A stretch of DNA of 64,000 bases from Phycisphaerales bacterium (GTDB taxonomy: Bacteria; Planctomycetota; Phycisphaerae; Phycisphaerales; SM1A02). A model generated the notes under the pieces. That model saw nothing but the letters and a program-made list of their open reading frames with translations. It searched no databases and was not told where the DNA came from. A program made the position numbers and the translations under genes. The stretch is from contig SIAA01000006.1 in assembly GCA_009692045.1 (NCBI GenBank), forward strand, positions 1 to 64,000. Direction: 5' to 3'. Below are positions 50,020-59,051 of this stretch, in pieces. Numbering within the stretch: position 1 is the first letter of the stretch; each line of letters begins with the position of its first letter.

Positions 50020-52534
50020 CCGGCTGGCAAGCCTGTGCCGCGCCTGGCTGGCAGCGTTCGCTGTGAGTGGTGGTGTCGCGGTTGCTGACGACTCCACAAG
50101 CGCTGACGGCACGGAGGCGTACCTGCGAGAGACGGGTCTGAATCGGCTGCATATCCACTATCTAGAACGAGAGATCAGTTCCAAACTTCTGGTGCAGGAG
50201 AAGCGGGCTGTGGCTCAGAGACTTGCGGCCGTTCTTCTGGAGATGGCAGCCGAGTCGACCGACCCGGAGGATCTGCACGCGCTTCGTAGCAGAGTCGAGA
50301 AGTTGGCCCGGGAGCATGGATTCGATGCCGTGTTGTCCGAGGAAATGTTGCTGCGAACCGTCGCTGCTGAGTTCACAGTCCTCAAGGAGATGTTCGGTCA
50401 GTCAATGCGGAGGGAATCGGCGGCCCAAGCCAAACAGGAGTTGTTGCAGCAGTTCGAAGAACTTTCGGCAGGGCTGCGCTTGCTGATTGCGTCCATTGAG
50501 TCGGGAGAGAGGGATGCCCGCAAGGAGGTTGGGTCGTCCGCCGCCCAGTCCCCCGGTGCTCGGCACGCCGCCGATCGGCGCTCCGAGCGATTGCTGGAGG
50601 CTCAATCAATGATGGGGTGGGCACTCGTGGCTCGCGCCTGGCTGACCCGTGACTCGCCGGTCACCGGTGAGTCACCCCATGTGCTCGCTCGGCAGGCGAT
50701 GCCCTTTCTCGGCGAAGTGCTGGGAGTAGACGAGGGTTGCGACGATGCATCCGAGGCATCGGTGGACTTGCGCAAGTACCTGCAATACTCCGATGCAATG
50801 CTGGCAGTCGCGCTGGGAAAGTCCCTGGCTCCTGGTTGGCAGGACGCTGAGCCTTGGTTCGATCTCCTCTCTAGTGATGGCAGTCATCCATCGGTGCGTG
50901 AGTCGATTGATGTGTGGCGCATGGCGGCGATGCTGGGATCGGGTGCCGTGGCTGCGGCCGAGCGCTTCATCTCTCGCGTGCACGAGGGCGGCGCTGACAA
51001 TGGAGATGCACTCGCCGTGGCGTTGCTGCCTAGAAGCCTCGGCCAGTCGAGTGCAGAAACTAGTGTCGCTGCTCTGGCGACAAGCATGTTGGCGGCGAAC
51101 TCTCAGTGGAGCCTGATGGCAAAGACGCGATCACCCGCAGTGAAAATCCAAGACCAGTTCGCGGACGCGCTTCTCGAGGTGGCGCATGCCTGGAGGACAT
51201 CGCGCAGTGCTACCGCTGACACGGCTGGTGCTACGCGCCGCGAGGTCGTGCTGGCGGTGCAGCGAGCATCATTCGACCACGCGTCTACCCACACCGAGTT
51301 GCGAGATCAAGCGCGAGCTGCAGCCGAGGAACTTGCGGGATGGTGTCTTTGGGAGTTGGGGGAGCCCGCGCGGGCCGCCAACTGTTTTGCCTTCGCCAAG
51401 GACCATGGAAGTACTGAAGTCGCCTCGCGGTCAGCGGCAATGGAGATCGAATGTTTGGCGAAGCAGGGGGCTCCGGCATCAGTCCTGCAAACTCTTCGCT
51501 TGCGGCTCATTGATGCCGATGGCTCGTCTGAATCCAAGGTGAAGGCGCTGCTCGACTTCGCCTCACAGGATGGCAGTGCTCCCGAGCGAGTGATTGCGGC
51601 GTTGCTGGCACTCGAGCCCTCGCATCCGCAGAGGGATGCTGCACTGCGGGCCGCATCCCGAGTCATCTATCAGCAGTTCCGGGAGTCAACGGGAGAGGAG
51701 AGGTCCGCGCAGGCAGCACGACTCCTGCGATTGGCGGCGCCCGCGCCATCGCGGTGGCCTGCGGGCAGTATCGATGAGGTAGTGCGCCGCCAGCTCGACG
51801 CGGCGCTGGATGATGCAGTGATCGACCTGCCCGCCGCCCACGAGCTTCTGGATGAAGTTGCGTTTCGAGGCCCAATCACCGATGACGCGGTGAGCGACGA
51901 AATGTCCTTTAGACGCGAACAACTCGCCCTTGCCGAAAGTCGGTGGGACGAGGCGGTGGCGCAGCGCGAGTTGATCGGATCAAAGAGCGAGTACCGGTCA
52001 GCCGCTGATGCGCTGCTGCGCCGAGCGGTGATGGGGGCGATTCGTGCAGGTGAGTCGGGCGAGCTACCGGCAACTGCTCTCAAGGCAGTCGCGCACATGG
52101 TGAAGCGTGACGCCGAGGTCGAGAGTGGTACCGAACGGCTGGCAACAGCACGCACACTTCTCGAGCTCGCCTCTGCAGGGCAGGTTGACTGCGCGACAGT
52201 CGCAATGACGCTGGTGGGTAAGAGTGTGGTTGACAGTCCCACTGCAACCTACGAAGAGTTGCGATTGCTGGCGGACGCGGCGCTCGCAGGTCATGATGAG
52301 GAAGCCTCACGAGCATCGCTATCCCGTCTGGTCAATGCGCTTGATCCGGCATCCGCTGAGGGAGCCCGCGCACGCTTGGAGTTGTGCGAGGTATTGCTCC
52401 GGCTCGAACCCGCCGTAGCGGGCGACTTGCTCCGGCAGCAGCGGGTGCTAGTGCCTGGTTACGGCCCTGATCCATGGGGGCCGCGCCTGCAGGAACTCGC
52501 AGCACGGGTTCTGCAGTCGGAGGGCAACAGGTGA
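50003..52534 (+). CDS. large exported helical protein of unknown function
   Basis: 843 residues from ATG 50003, overlapping the second exbD by 17 bp. A signal peptide is likely (about 1-30, WLAAFAVSGGVAVAD). The rest is almost entirely helical, Ala/Glu/Arg-rich, with TPR- or HEAT-like periodicity by eye, and no catalytic motif. It might be a periplasmic scaffold for the ExbBD/VWA machine. A frame open to 49922 is not used because it would add a non-signal extension. Confidence 0.6.
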   Translation: MFRHPNRLASLCRAWLAAFAVSGGVAVADDSTSADGTEAYLRETGLNRLHIHYLEREISSKLLVQEKRAVAQRLAAVLLEMAAESTDPEDLHALRSRVEKLAREHGFDAVLSEEMLLRTVAAEFTVLKEMFGQSMRRESAAQAKQELLQQFEELSAGLRLLIASIESGERDARKEVGSSAAQSPGARHAADRRSERLLEAQSMMGWALVARAWLTRDSPVTGESPHVLARQAMPFLGEVLGVDEGCDDASEASVDLRKYLQYSDAMLAVALGKSLAPGWQDAEPWFDLLSSDGSHPSVRESIDVWRMAAMLGSGAVAAAERFISRVHEGGADNGDALAVALLPRSLGQSSAETSVAALATSMLAANSQWSLMAKTRSPAVKIQDQFADALLEVAHAWRTSRSATADTAGATRREVVLAVQRASFDHASTHTELRDQARAAAEELAGWCLWELGEPARAANCFAFAKDHGSTEVASRSAAMEIECLAKQGAPASVLQTLRLRLIDADGSSESKVKALLDFASQDGSAPERVIAALLALEPSHPQRDAALRAASRVIYQQFRESTGEERSAQAARLLRLAAPAPSRWPAGSIDEVVRRQLDAALDDAVIDLPAAHELLDEVAFRGPITDDAVSDEMSFRREQLALAESRWDEAVAQRELIGSKSEYRSAADALLRRAVMGAIRAGESGELPATALKAVAHMVKRDAEVESGTERLATARTLLELASAGQVDCATVAMTLVGKSVVDSPTATYEELRLLADAALAGHDEEASRASLSRLVNALDPASAEGARARLELCEVLLRLEPAVAGDLLRQQRVLVPGYGPDPWGPRLQELAARVLQSEGNR

Positions 52535-54939
52535 GCGATCTCCTCCGGCAGCTGTTTGGTGTTTCCGCTGAGAACTCAGACCGTCAGGTCTTGGGACTCG
52601 AAGGGCCGGCATCGAAAGAGAGCATCATCAGACAGGGGCGAGCGAGGTTGCAGGCACTTCAGCCTCACGAGCAGTCCGACTCGAGCGCGTACGGAATTGC
52701 TGAGGCGCGAGTTCGTCTGGCTGTCGGTCGATTGGTGCGTGAGTCCGCGGGTGAGTCGCCTCCGGCTGCAGCAGAGGTTCCCACCGATCCGCACACGCTT
52801 GCGGCGCTCGCGGCGCTTGCGAGACGGGGAAGTCGTACCGCGCGTGTGTTGCTCGTCGCCGCCCACTCCTGTGAGATCAGGGGCGACCTCGGTCCCGCTG
52901 GCCCCGCAGCAGTGGGAGCCAAAGTCAGCGAGCCGATGAAGATAAGAGAGTCGTTCAAAGCGAGCAAGAGAGCAGTGCAAGAGGAGCTCGCGCCTGCAGG
53001 CCCAGACTCGATGGCATCCTCCTCCAGTGCCCTCATAGTGGTGGCAGGATCAGCATTGGCATCATTGGCCATCGCCGCTCTCGTTCTTTGGATGGGAAAT
53101 CAAGATGGTCAGGTTGCTGGGGCTACTCGGAGTGTCGCCCCGGTAGAGCAGACAGCGATGCCAGTTGCAGCACCAGCACCTGCGCCCGAGTCGGCTACGA
53201 GTGCAGTGGCGGTGAGACCTGCTGTCGCAACACCTGGGCGCAGTGGAGGGGTCGCCAATCCACTCGGTGCCAGCACGGCAACAGTCCTTGACACTCGTCA
53301 GGAGTCCACGAGTGAGCTGCTAGCGCTGCTCGAATCTTGGAAGGCTCGCGTGGATTCCACTATCGCGGTGCTGGATGGTGCCAATAGCTCTGAGGCGAAG
53401 TGCAAACTAGTGGAGCGACTGGACGCTCTCGATGGTGTAGCGCGATTGATAGATGCGAAACGCCTGCAGGAGTCGGCACTCCTCTTGGAGGTGATCCCTC
53501 TGCAACCGGTTCTCCCAGAGGAGAGCATCATGGCTACCCAGGAGTGGGGACTGTCGGCATCTCTTGCTAGTGCCGGTTCAGGGGGAGAGTTGCGGGTCTC
53601 CATACTTCGCAGATTCGGCCAGTCTGCCTCGGCTGATCGGCTGACGGCAGCCGATGCGCAGGGTCTCGCGGATGAAGCGCTATCCGGCCCCTCGCGCGCC
53701 AGTAGAGAAGTTGCGCAGAGCTTGCTGCTCAGCCGCTACGTGAACTCGTCCGCTGCGGCTGTCGGAATGCTCAACTCCCTCGCCAGCGCCAGCGCGCTCG
53801 CTGAGGTCCGCGGATTCATCGAGGCATTTGCCAAGAAAGACATAGTGGGTTCGGGGGCAACTGCGAGGTTGGCGATGCGGCAGGGGTTGATGTCCCGGGC
53901 ACTCGAAACAGGATTCAGCGCAGTTGCGTCGATTGATGAGACTCCTCGGGCGATGCATTCGCCGGCGGAAACATTCCCTGCCGAGGGAGCAATCGGGCCG
54001 CTCCAGGTATTCGTTGCCTCAAACAGCGGCGCACTTCGGCAGCGATCTGCTCAGCTATCTGCGGAGCGCCCCGCACTGGCACCTGCTCTCAAGCAGATTG
54101 TCGAATCAACCGAAAGGAATCGCGCTCGAAGTGCCAGTGTGCTCGATCAGATGCTTATCAATGGGGTAGCCGCCCTCCGCATGAGAGCACTCGCATCAGG
54201 CGTTCAGCTTGCCAGTAGCCCGCGCGCGATGGGCGCAGATGAGGCTGCTGGTGTTTCGTCGACGCCATCGGATCCCGCTGACCAACTTCCAGAGTGGGCA
54301 GTGACTCGACTGGAACTGCTCGATCCGAGTAGACCGCTCGACTATCTGGAGCTGGGTGAAGAGCTGGCAGACGGCACCAGGAGAGGGAGTACAGCTTGGA
54401 TCACCGCACGAACGCTCTTTGCGCTCACGGGCGCCATTGACTCATCCAGGTACGCCCGGAGTGCGCTTCTTGCCATCGCCTCTCTGGAAGAAACCGGTTT
54501 GAATGGCCTGAGCGCGAGACTCGTGGCTCTGCGAGCATCCCGCGCGTGGGCCTCTCCGCTTGCGGTCCGTGGGTCGGCGACCGCCGAGCAGAGACTCTTG
54601 TTCGCTGAGGCGATGGCGGACCTGCGAATGGGCGCGGTCAAGCGGGGCAACAATAAGCTGGAGAAGCCAGAGATCGCAGCGCTTAGAGAATTTTATACAG
54701 GGAATCAGAGCCTCACAGAACTTGATCTGATGTCATCTCTGCTGATGGAGCGCGCGGCCCTCCGTGATGATGGGCAACTCACCTGGGCAGAGGATCTGGC
54801 TATTCGAACCGCCACTCCGCTTCCGGAGGTTGATCCGCGCGACCCGTGGAACGCCCTAGGTGAGGATGTGAACAAACAGTACTGGCGAGGCGGCAGTTTC
54901 GTGGGATTGGTTGCAGGGAACCCACCTCTTGGTAGATAG
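52531..54939 (+). CDS. single-pass membrane protein of unknown function in the ExbBD operon
   Basis: 802 residues from GTG 52531 (GTGA overlap with the gene before). The N-terminal 80 residues (VLGLEGPASKESIIRQGRAR) form a small helical module loosely like the J-like modules of planctomycete membrane proteins, but no HPD tripeptide is present. A transmembrane helix lies at about 165-187 (ALIVVAGSALASLAIAALVL). A Pro/Ala-rich linker leads to a long helical periplasmic region. It could link cytoplasmic and periplasmic parts of the system. Confidence 0.6.
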   Translation: MSDLLRQLFGVSAENSDRQVLGLEGPASKESIIRQGRARLQALQPHEQSDSSAYGIAEARVRLAVGRLVRESAGESPPAAAEVPTDPHTLAALAALARRGSRTARVLLVAAHSCEIRGDLGPAGPAAVGAKVSEPMKIRESFKASKRAVQEELAPAGPDSMASSSSALIVVAGSALASLAIAALVLWMGNQDGQVAGATRSVAPVEQTAMPVAAPAPAPESATSAVAVRPAVATPGRSGGVANPLGASTATVLDTRQESTSELLALLESWKARVDSTIAVLDGANSSEAKCKLVERLDALDGVARLIDAKRLQESALLLEVIPLQPVLPEESIMATQEWGLSASLASAGSGGELRVSILRRFGQSASADRLTAADAQGLADEALSGPSRASREVAQSLLLSRYVNSSAAAVGMLNSLASASALAEVRGFIEAFAKKDIVGSGATARLAMRQGLMSRALETGFSAVASIDETPRAMHSPAETFPAEGAIGPLQVFVASNSGALRQRSAQLSAERPALAPALKQIVESTERNRARSASVLDQMLINGVAALRMRALASGVQLASSPRAMGADEAAGVSSTPSDPADQLPEWAVTRLELLDPSRPLDYLELGEELADGTRRGSTAWITARTLFALTGAIDSSRYARSALLAIASLEETGLNGLSARLVALRASRAWASPLAVRGSATAEQRLLFAEAMADLRMGAVKRGNNKLEKPEIAALREFYTGNQSLTELDLMSSLLMERAALRDDGQLTWAEDLAIRTATPLPEVDPRDPWNALGEDVNKQYWRGGSFVGLVAGNPPLGR

Positions 54940-54954
54940 CATGACTCGTCTGCA

Positions 54955-55749
54955 ATGCTTTACTTGTTGACAATCGCGATCATGACCTGCCAGGCAGCGC
55001 CTCTGTTGGCAGGGCCGAGCATCAAGGAAGATGAGCCGCCAGCAACGCTGGTAGTGCTTGATTATGAGGGCCGATTGCAGCCTCTGGGCGATCCCGAATA
55101 TGACGCGTTGCGAATGCTCAAACTGCCGGCGTCAGAGCAAACTGAAGTCGATCGCATCCACCTAGAGCGTCGCACATTGTTTCATAAAATCTCACGCGAG
55201 CATCTTGGCAGCATCATCGAACTGACGGGGAAGTTCCAAAGTGGCAAGCCCGGCCTGCTAGCGGCACTCAGGGGGATGTTTCTGATTTCCCACTACCAAC
55301 CCTACTTTGAGCGGGGGTCCCTAATCGATGAAGTCTCGCCCTTCATCGGCGATCATGCGGCGGCGGCGCGCACCCTCGTCATGCAGTATGACATCGCAGC
55401 CGCGAGGCAGATGGCTCTGGAACTCGACACTAGCGTCAGTTCTAGTGAGGTCGGCAATCGCATCCGGCTGCGGCGATACGGCGAGTTGCTCCGAGACCTG
55501 ATTGAGGGGCAGGGCAAGATGGCCGAAGACAACTTCGCGCTGTTCGCCGAGGAGTACCGGCTCGATGATGTGCAGCAGGGGGAGATGCGTCGCATCTTCG
55601 AGCCCGTTTATGTGCAGGATGTCATCGGCGGCGGGGCATCGATTCGGGAACGCTGGGCGGCACTGCGCGAGGGTTGGGGCGTACTGACTCCATCACAGCA
55701 GGCCAACTTTGTAGCGCGGGCAATCAAACAGTTACGCGGCGAAAGTTAG
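54955..55749 (+). CDS. small exported helical protein, last gene of the ExbBD operon
   Basis: 264 residues with a signal peptide (about 1-19, YLLTIAIMTCQAAPLLAG). The mature part is helical, with LVMQYDIAAARQMALELD and NFALFAEEYRLDDVQQGEMR; no family was recognised. It starts 15 bp after the preceding gene. Its stop codon shares TTAG with the stop of the convergent cystathionine gene (55746-55749). Confidence 0.6.
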   Translation: MLYLLTIAIMTCQAAPLLAGPSIKEDEPPATLVVLDYEGRLQPLGDPEYDALRMLKLPASEQTEVDRIHLERRTLFHKISREHLGSIIELTGKFQSGKPGLLAALRGMFLISHYQPYFERGSLIDEVSPFIGDHAAAARTLVMQYDIAAARQMALELDTSVSSSEVGNRIRLRRYGELLRDLIEGQGKMAEDNFALFAEEYRLDDVQQGEMRRIFEPVYVQDVIGGGASIRERWAALREGWGVLTPSQQANFVARAIKQLRGES

Positions 55750-56993
55750 CGCAACGCCTGAGTGAGATCCGCAATCAGATCGGCGGTCTCCTCGATCCCT
55801 ACGGATAGCCGAACCAGATTGTCACCGATCCCTAGAGCAGCGCGTTGCTCCGGTGGCACACTCGCATGGGTCATGATGGCGGGATGTTCGATCAAGCTCT
55901 CGACTCCGCCCAAGCTCTCGGCCAAGGCAAATACTTTCACCCGCTCGAGGAAGGCGCGGCTTTCCGCCAGCCCGCCCTTCAGGTGGATCGTCACCATTCC
56001 GCCGAAAGCGCTGCTGCCGTCCAGCTTCATTTGCCTAGAGGCGAGCGCGTGCTGCTTGTGACTGGCAAGGCCGGGATAGGAAACGCTCAGCACCTTGAGG
56101 TGCGCTTCCAAAAACTGAGCGATGCGCAGTGCCGAGGCGCAGTGTTGGCGCATGCGTATATGCAGGGTCTTGATACCGCGAAGGGTGAGGTAGGCATCAA
56201 ACGGTCCCATCACCGAGCCGATGGCGTTCTGCAGGAAGCGCAGGCGCTGCGCCAGCTCGGCATGTCGAGTCACGAGAGCTCCGCCGACTACATCGCTATG
56301 TCCGCCGAGATACTTGGTGGTGGAGTGCATCACCACATCGAAACCCAGTTCCAACGGCCTCTGCAGAACCGGAGTTGCGAAGGTGTTGTCGCAAACCGTG
56401 ATGGCTCCACAGGAGGCCCCTAGAGCGGCGACCTCCCTAAGGTCAACCAGCTTGAGAGTAGGGTTTGATGGGGTCTCCACCCAGATCATCTTGGGTGCAT
56501 GCACTTTTATCGCCGACACTAGTGTCGCCAAGTTGGTCAAGTCCACATGAACCGGACGGATGCCCATCGATCGCTTGCGCACTCGATTCAGCAGTCGGTT
56601 TGTGCCCCCGTAAACATCATCCATGCACAGAATGGAGTCGCCGGAGTCGAGTAACTCGAGACAGGTGGCGCTGGCCGCCAATCCCGAAGCGAAGGCGAAA
56701 GCCCCGTTGGTGGTGTCCTGCTCTTTCGAAAGTCCTGATGACTCCAGATTGGCGAGGCACCTCTCTAGGGCGAATCGAGTGGCGTTGTGGCTGCGTGAGT
56801 ATTCGAACCCCTGATGCACACCCGGGGAGGACTGGGCGAAGGTGCTGGAAGTGCAGATGGGCGGCATGACAGCACCAGTAGTTGGGTCGGGAAACTGGCC
56901 GCCGTGGATGCAGCGCGAGGCTAAATGAAGGTGATCGTGTGACATCGAAGTCGATGCTACCGGCAGCGCCTCCCGAGGCACCTGCGTCTTCAC
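55746..56993 (-). CDS. cystathionine gamma-lyase / gamma-synthase (PLP)
   Basis: 415 residues; Cys/Met-metabolism PLP enzyme. Seen: CIHGGQFPDPTTGAVMPPIC, YSRSHNATRFALE, FASGLAASATCLELL, DNTFATPVLQRPLELG, and the PLP lysine in MHSTTKYLGGHSDVVGG, then SLGGVESLIEHPAIMTHAS. The GTG start at 56993 overlaps the stop of the beta-synthase gene (GTGA), supporting coupling; an internal ATG at 56945 is possible. Next to cystathionine beta-synthase, the lyase role (reverse transsulfuration, homocysteine to cysteine) is the likelier. Confidence 0.92.
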   Translation of the reverse strand: MKTQVPREALPVASTSMSHDHLHLASRCIHGGQFPDPTTGAVMPPICTSSTFAQSSPGVHQGFEYSRSHNATRFALERCLANLESSGLSKEQDTTNGAFAFASGLAASATCLELLDSGDSILCMDDVYGGTNRLLNRVRKRSMGIRPVHVDLTNLATLVSAIKVHAPKMIWVETPSNPTLKLVDLREVAALGASCGAITVCDNTFATPVLQRPLELGFDVVMHSTTKYLGGHSDVVGGALVTRHAELAQRLRFLQNAIGSVMGPFDAYLTLRGIKTLHIRMRQHCASALRIAQFLEAHLKVLSVSYPGLASHKQHALASRQMKLDGSSAFGGMVTIHLKGGLAESRAFLERVKVFALAESLGGVESLIEHPAIMTHASVPPEQRAALGIGDNLVRLSVGIEETADLIADLTQALR

Positions 56994-58378
56994 GGCAGCT
57001 GAGCGCGCATCCAGTTGATCAGGTCAATCTTGGTGACGAGACCATAGAAACGGCTCGCATCACAGACAATCGCCACGCGATCAGCCCGGAAGATAGGAAT
57101 CAGATCTTCGGGCTTGGCAGTCGGTGCCACTGTTTCAACCCTGCTGGTCATGAATTCGCTCACGGGCTTGTTGGAGGCATGGCGATCCCGCACCAGTGCC
57201 ATGAGCACATCACCCTCATCAATGATCCCCGCCACCTTGTCATTGGTGTCCAGCACCACCATCTGGCTGACTGAATACATCCGCATCCGCTTGATCGCCT
57301 GACCTATGGGAATGGATGGAGTCAGGGTGAAGTCATCTTTGGTGTCGTGGCGCCGTGCGATCAGATCGCGCAGGTCACCGGTGCGCGGGCGTTGGATGAA
57401 TCCCATGTCGGTCATCCAATAGTCACTGAACATCTTGCTCAGGTACTTGGCGCCGGTGTCACACACGATCGTGACAACTCGCTTGGGAGTGGTTTGCTCG
57501 CGGCAGTAGCGCAGGGCTGCGGCCAACAGCGTGCCTGTCGATGAGCCTCCGAGCACGCCCTCCTTTCGCAGCAGGTCGCGGGCGGCGGCGAATGATTCGG
57601 CATCGGTGATGGCGTAAGCCTTGTTCACCAGCGCGAGATCGAGGATTGACGGCACAAAGTCCTCGCCGATGCCCTCGACCAGCCATGCCCCAGGGTCGAC
57701 GGTCTTGCCCTCGTTCACCAGGGGAGCAAGAATCGAGCCCACGGGATCGGCGAGCACGATGTCCACCGCTGGGTTCCTCTCTCGCAGGTATCGGCCGATC
57801 CCCGACACCGTTCCACCCGAGCCAACTCCAGCCACGAATGCATCTATCCGACCATCCATCTGCTCCCAGATTTCCGGAGCGGTGGTTTGGAAGTGCGCCT
57901 GCGGATTCGCCTCATTGGCGAACTGATTCACATAAAAAGCGGTGGGATCACTCTCCGCCAGTCTCGCGGCCATGTCTTGGTAGTACTCGGGATGGCCCTT
58001 GGCTACATCACTGCGAGTCAGCAGTACCTCTGCCCCCATGGCACGAAGGTGCGAGATCTTTTCGTCGCTCATCTTGTCGGGCATGACGACTGTCAGCTGA
58101 TATCCCTTGAGCGCGGCAACGAGAGCCAGAGCAATCCCGGTATTGCCCGCAGTAGCTTCAACTATCCGGCCGCCCGGTCGCAGCCTGCCATCTCGTTCGG
58201 CAGCGGCGATCATGCTCACTGCTATGCGATCTTTGATGGAGTTGCCAGGGTTATCCGACTCGATCTTCAAGAACAGCTGGCAAGGCCCAGTGTCTAGGCG
58301 CGAAACCGCCAGCATGGGGGTGTTGCCGATCATCTCTAGCACGCTCTGATAAACGCCGGTTGGTGCGGGGCAGCCCAT
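56990..58378 (-). CDS. cystathionine beta-synthase
   Basis: 462 residues. The PLP fold-type II core (1 to about 320) shows EMIGNTPMLAVSRL, the Lys in NPGNSIKDRIAV, the phosphate loop VEATAGNTGIALAL and GVGSGGTVSGIG. Two CBS domains follow at the C-terminus (about 340-462, PSIPIGQAIKRMRMYSVSQM and TAKPEDLIPIFRADRVAIV), which in eukaryotic homologues bind SAM. This separates it from plain cysteine synthase. The start at ATG 58378 leaves 28 bp to the divergent rsmJ. Confidence 0.93.
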   Translation of the reverse strand: MGCPAPTGVYQSVLEMIGNTPMLAVSRLDTGPCQLFLKIESDNPGNSIKDRIAVSMIAAAERDGRLRPGGRIVEATAGNTGIALALVAALKGYQLTVVMPDKMSDEKISHLRAMGAEVLLTRSDVAKGHPEYYQDMAARLAESDPTAFYVNQFANEANPQAHFQTTAPEIWEQMDGRIDAFVAGVGSGGTVSGIGRYLRERNPAVDIVLADPVGSILAPLVNEGKTVDPGAWLVEGIGEDFVPSILDLALVNKAYAITDAESFAAARDLLRKEGVLGGSSTGTLLAAALRYCREQTTPKRVVTIVCDTGAKYLSKMFSDYWMTDMGFIQRPRTGDLRDLIARRHDTKDDFTLTPSIPIGQAIKRMRMYSVSQMVVLDTNDKVAGIIDEGDVLMALVRDRHASNKPVSEFMTSRVETVAPTAKPEDLIPIFRADRVAIVCDASRFYGLVTKIDLINWMRAQLP

Positions 58379-58406
58379 CGCATGGAGTGTACGAACAAGC
58401 GATACT

Positions 58407-59051
58407 GTGCGAATGCCCCCCGAAGTGATGAGCCTGATCAGACACGGTGGAGTGCTGCAGCTCGGACGAGTCGGCGATGGCGTTGGCCAGGGTGTCGGTG
58501 TCGACTTTGGGGAGATTTCTCTGCGCGGATTGCGGTCGATGCCCCTGATGCGGGCGTGCGGAAAGATTTGCGGCACGCTGCTCGATTGCACAGCCGGATT
58601 GGGAGGCGACTCCTGGCTGCTGGCAGCGGCAGGCTGGCGCGTTCTGGCAGTAGAACGGTCGCCGCTGGTGCACGCCGTGCTGGCGGATGGATTGGAGCGG
58701 GCCAAGGGCGATCCTGTGCTGGGGGAGATTGCTTCACGCATCGACCTGCGATGCATGGACGCACGAGAGTTTGGCAATGAGGAGCAGCCTGCTGTCATAT
58801 ATATGGATCCGATGTATCCCCACAAGCTGAAATCCGCACTCTCCCCCAAGCCCATTCGATGGGTGCGTCTCGCAGTCGGTGATGACCCAGATGCAGCCGA
58901 CCTGCTCGACCGAGTTCGTACGAGTTGCGCCTCTCGAGTCGTGGTGAAGCGGCCGCTGGGCGCACCACCGCTTCGAGACGGTGTCCACCACCGCACCGAG
59001 GGCAAACTTGCACGCTTTGATGTGTACATGGATGACGGGGGTCGCGCATGA
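58407..59051 (+). CDS. rsmJ: 16S rRNA m2G1516 methyltransferase (RsmJ)
   Basis: 214 residues; SAM-dependent methylation of the small-subunit rRNA. Seen: LLDCTAGLGGDSWLLAAAGW (SAM motif I), RVLAVERSPLVHAVLADGLE, VIYMDPMYPHKLKSAL (the D-P-M-Y-P-H signature) and RVVVKRPLGAPPL. The start may be GTG 58407 or ATG 58413. It overlaps rsmE by 4 bp, giving a two-gene 16S modification operon. Confidence 0.93.
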   Translation: MRMPPEVMSLIRHGGVLQLGRVGDGVGQGVGVDFGEISLRGLRSMPLMRACGKICGTLLDCTAGLGGDSWLLAAAGWRVLAVERSPLVHAVLADGLERAKGDPVLGEIASRIDLRCMDAREFGNEEQPAVIYMDPMYPHKLKSALSPKPIRWVRLAVGDDPDAADLLDRVRTSCASRVVVKRPLGAPPLRDGVHHRTEGKLARFDVYMDDGGRA

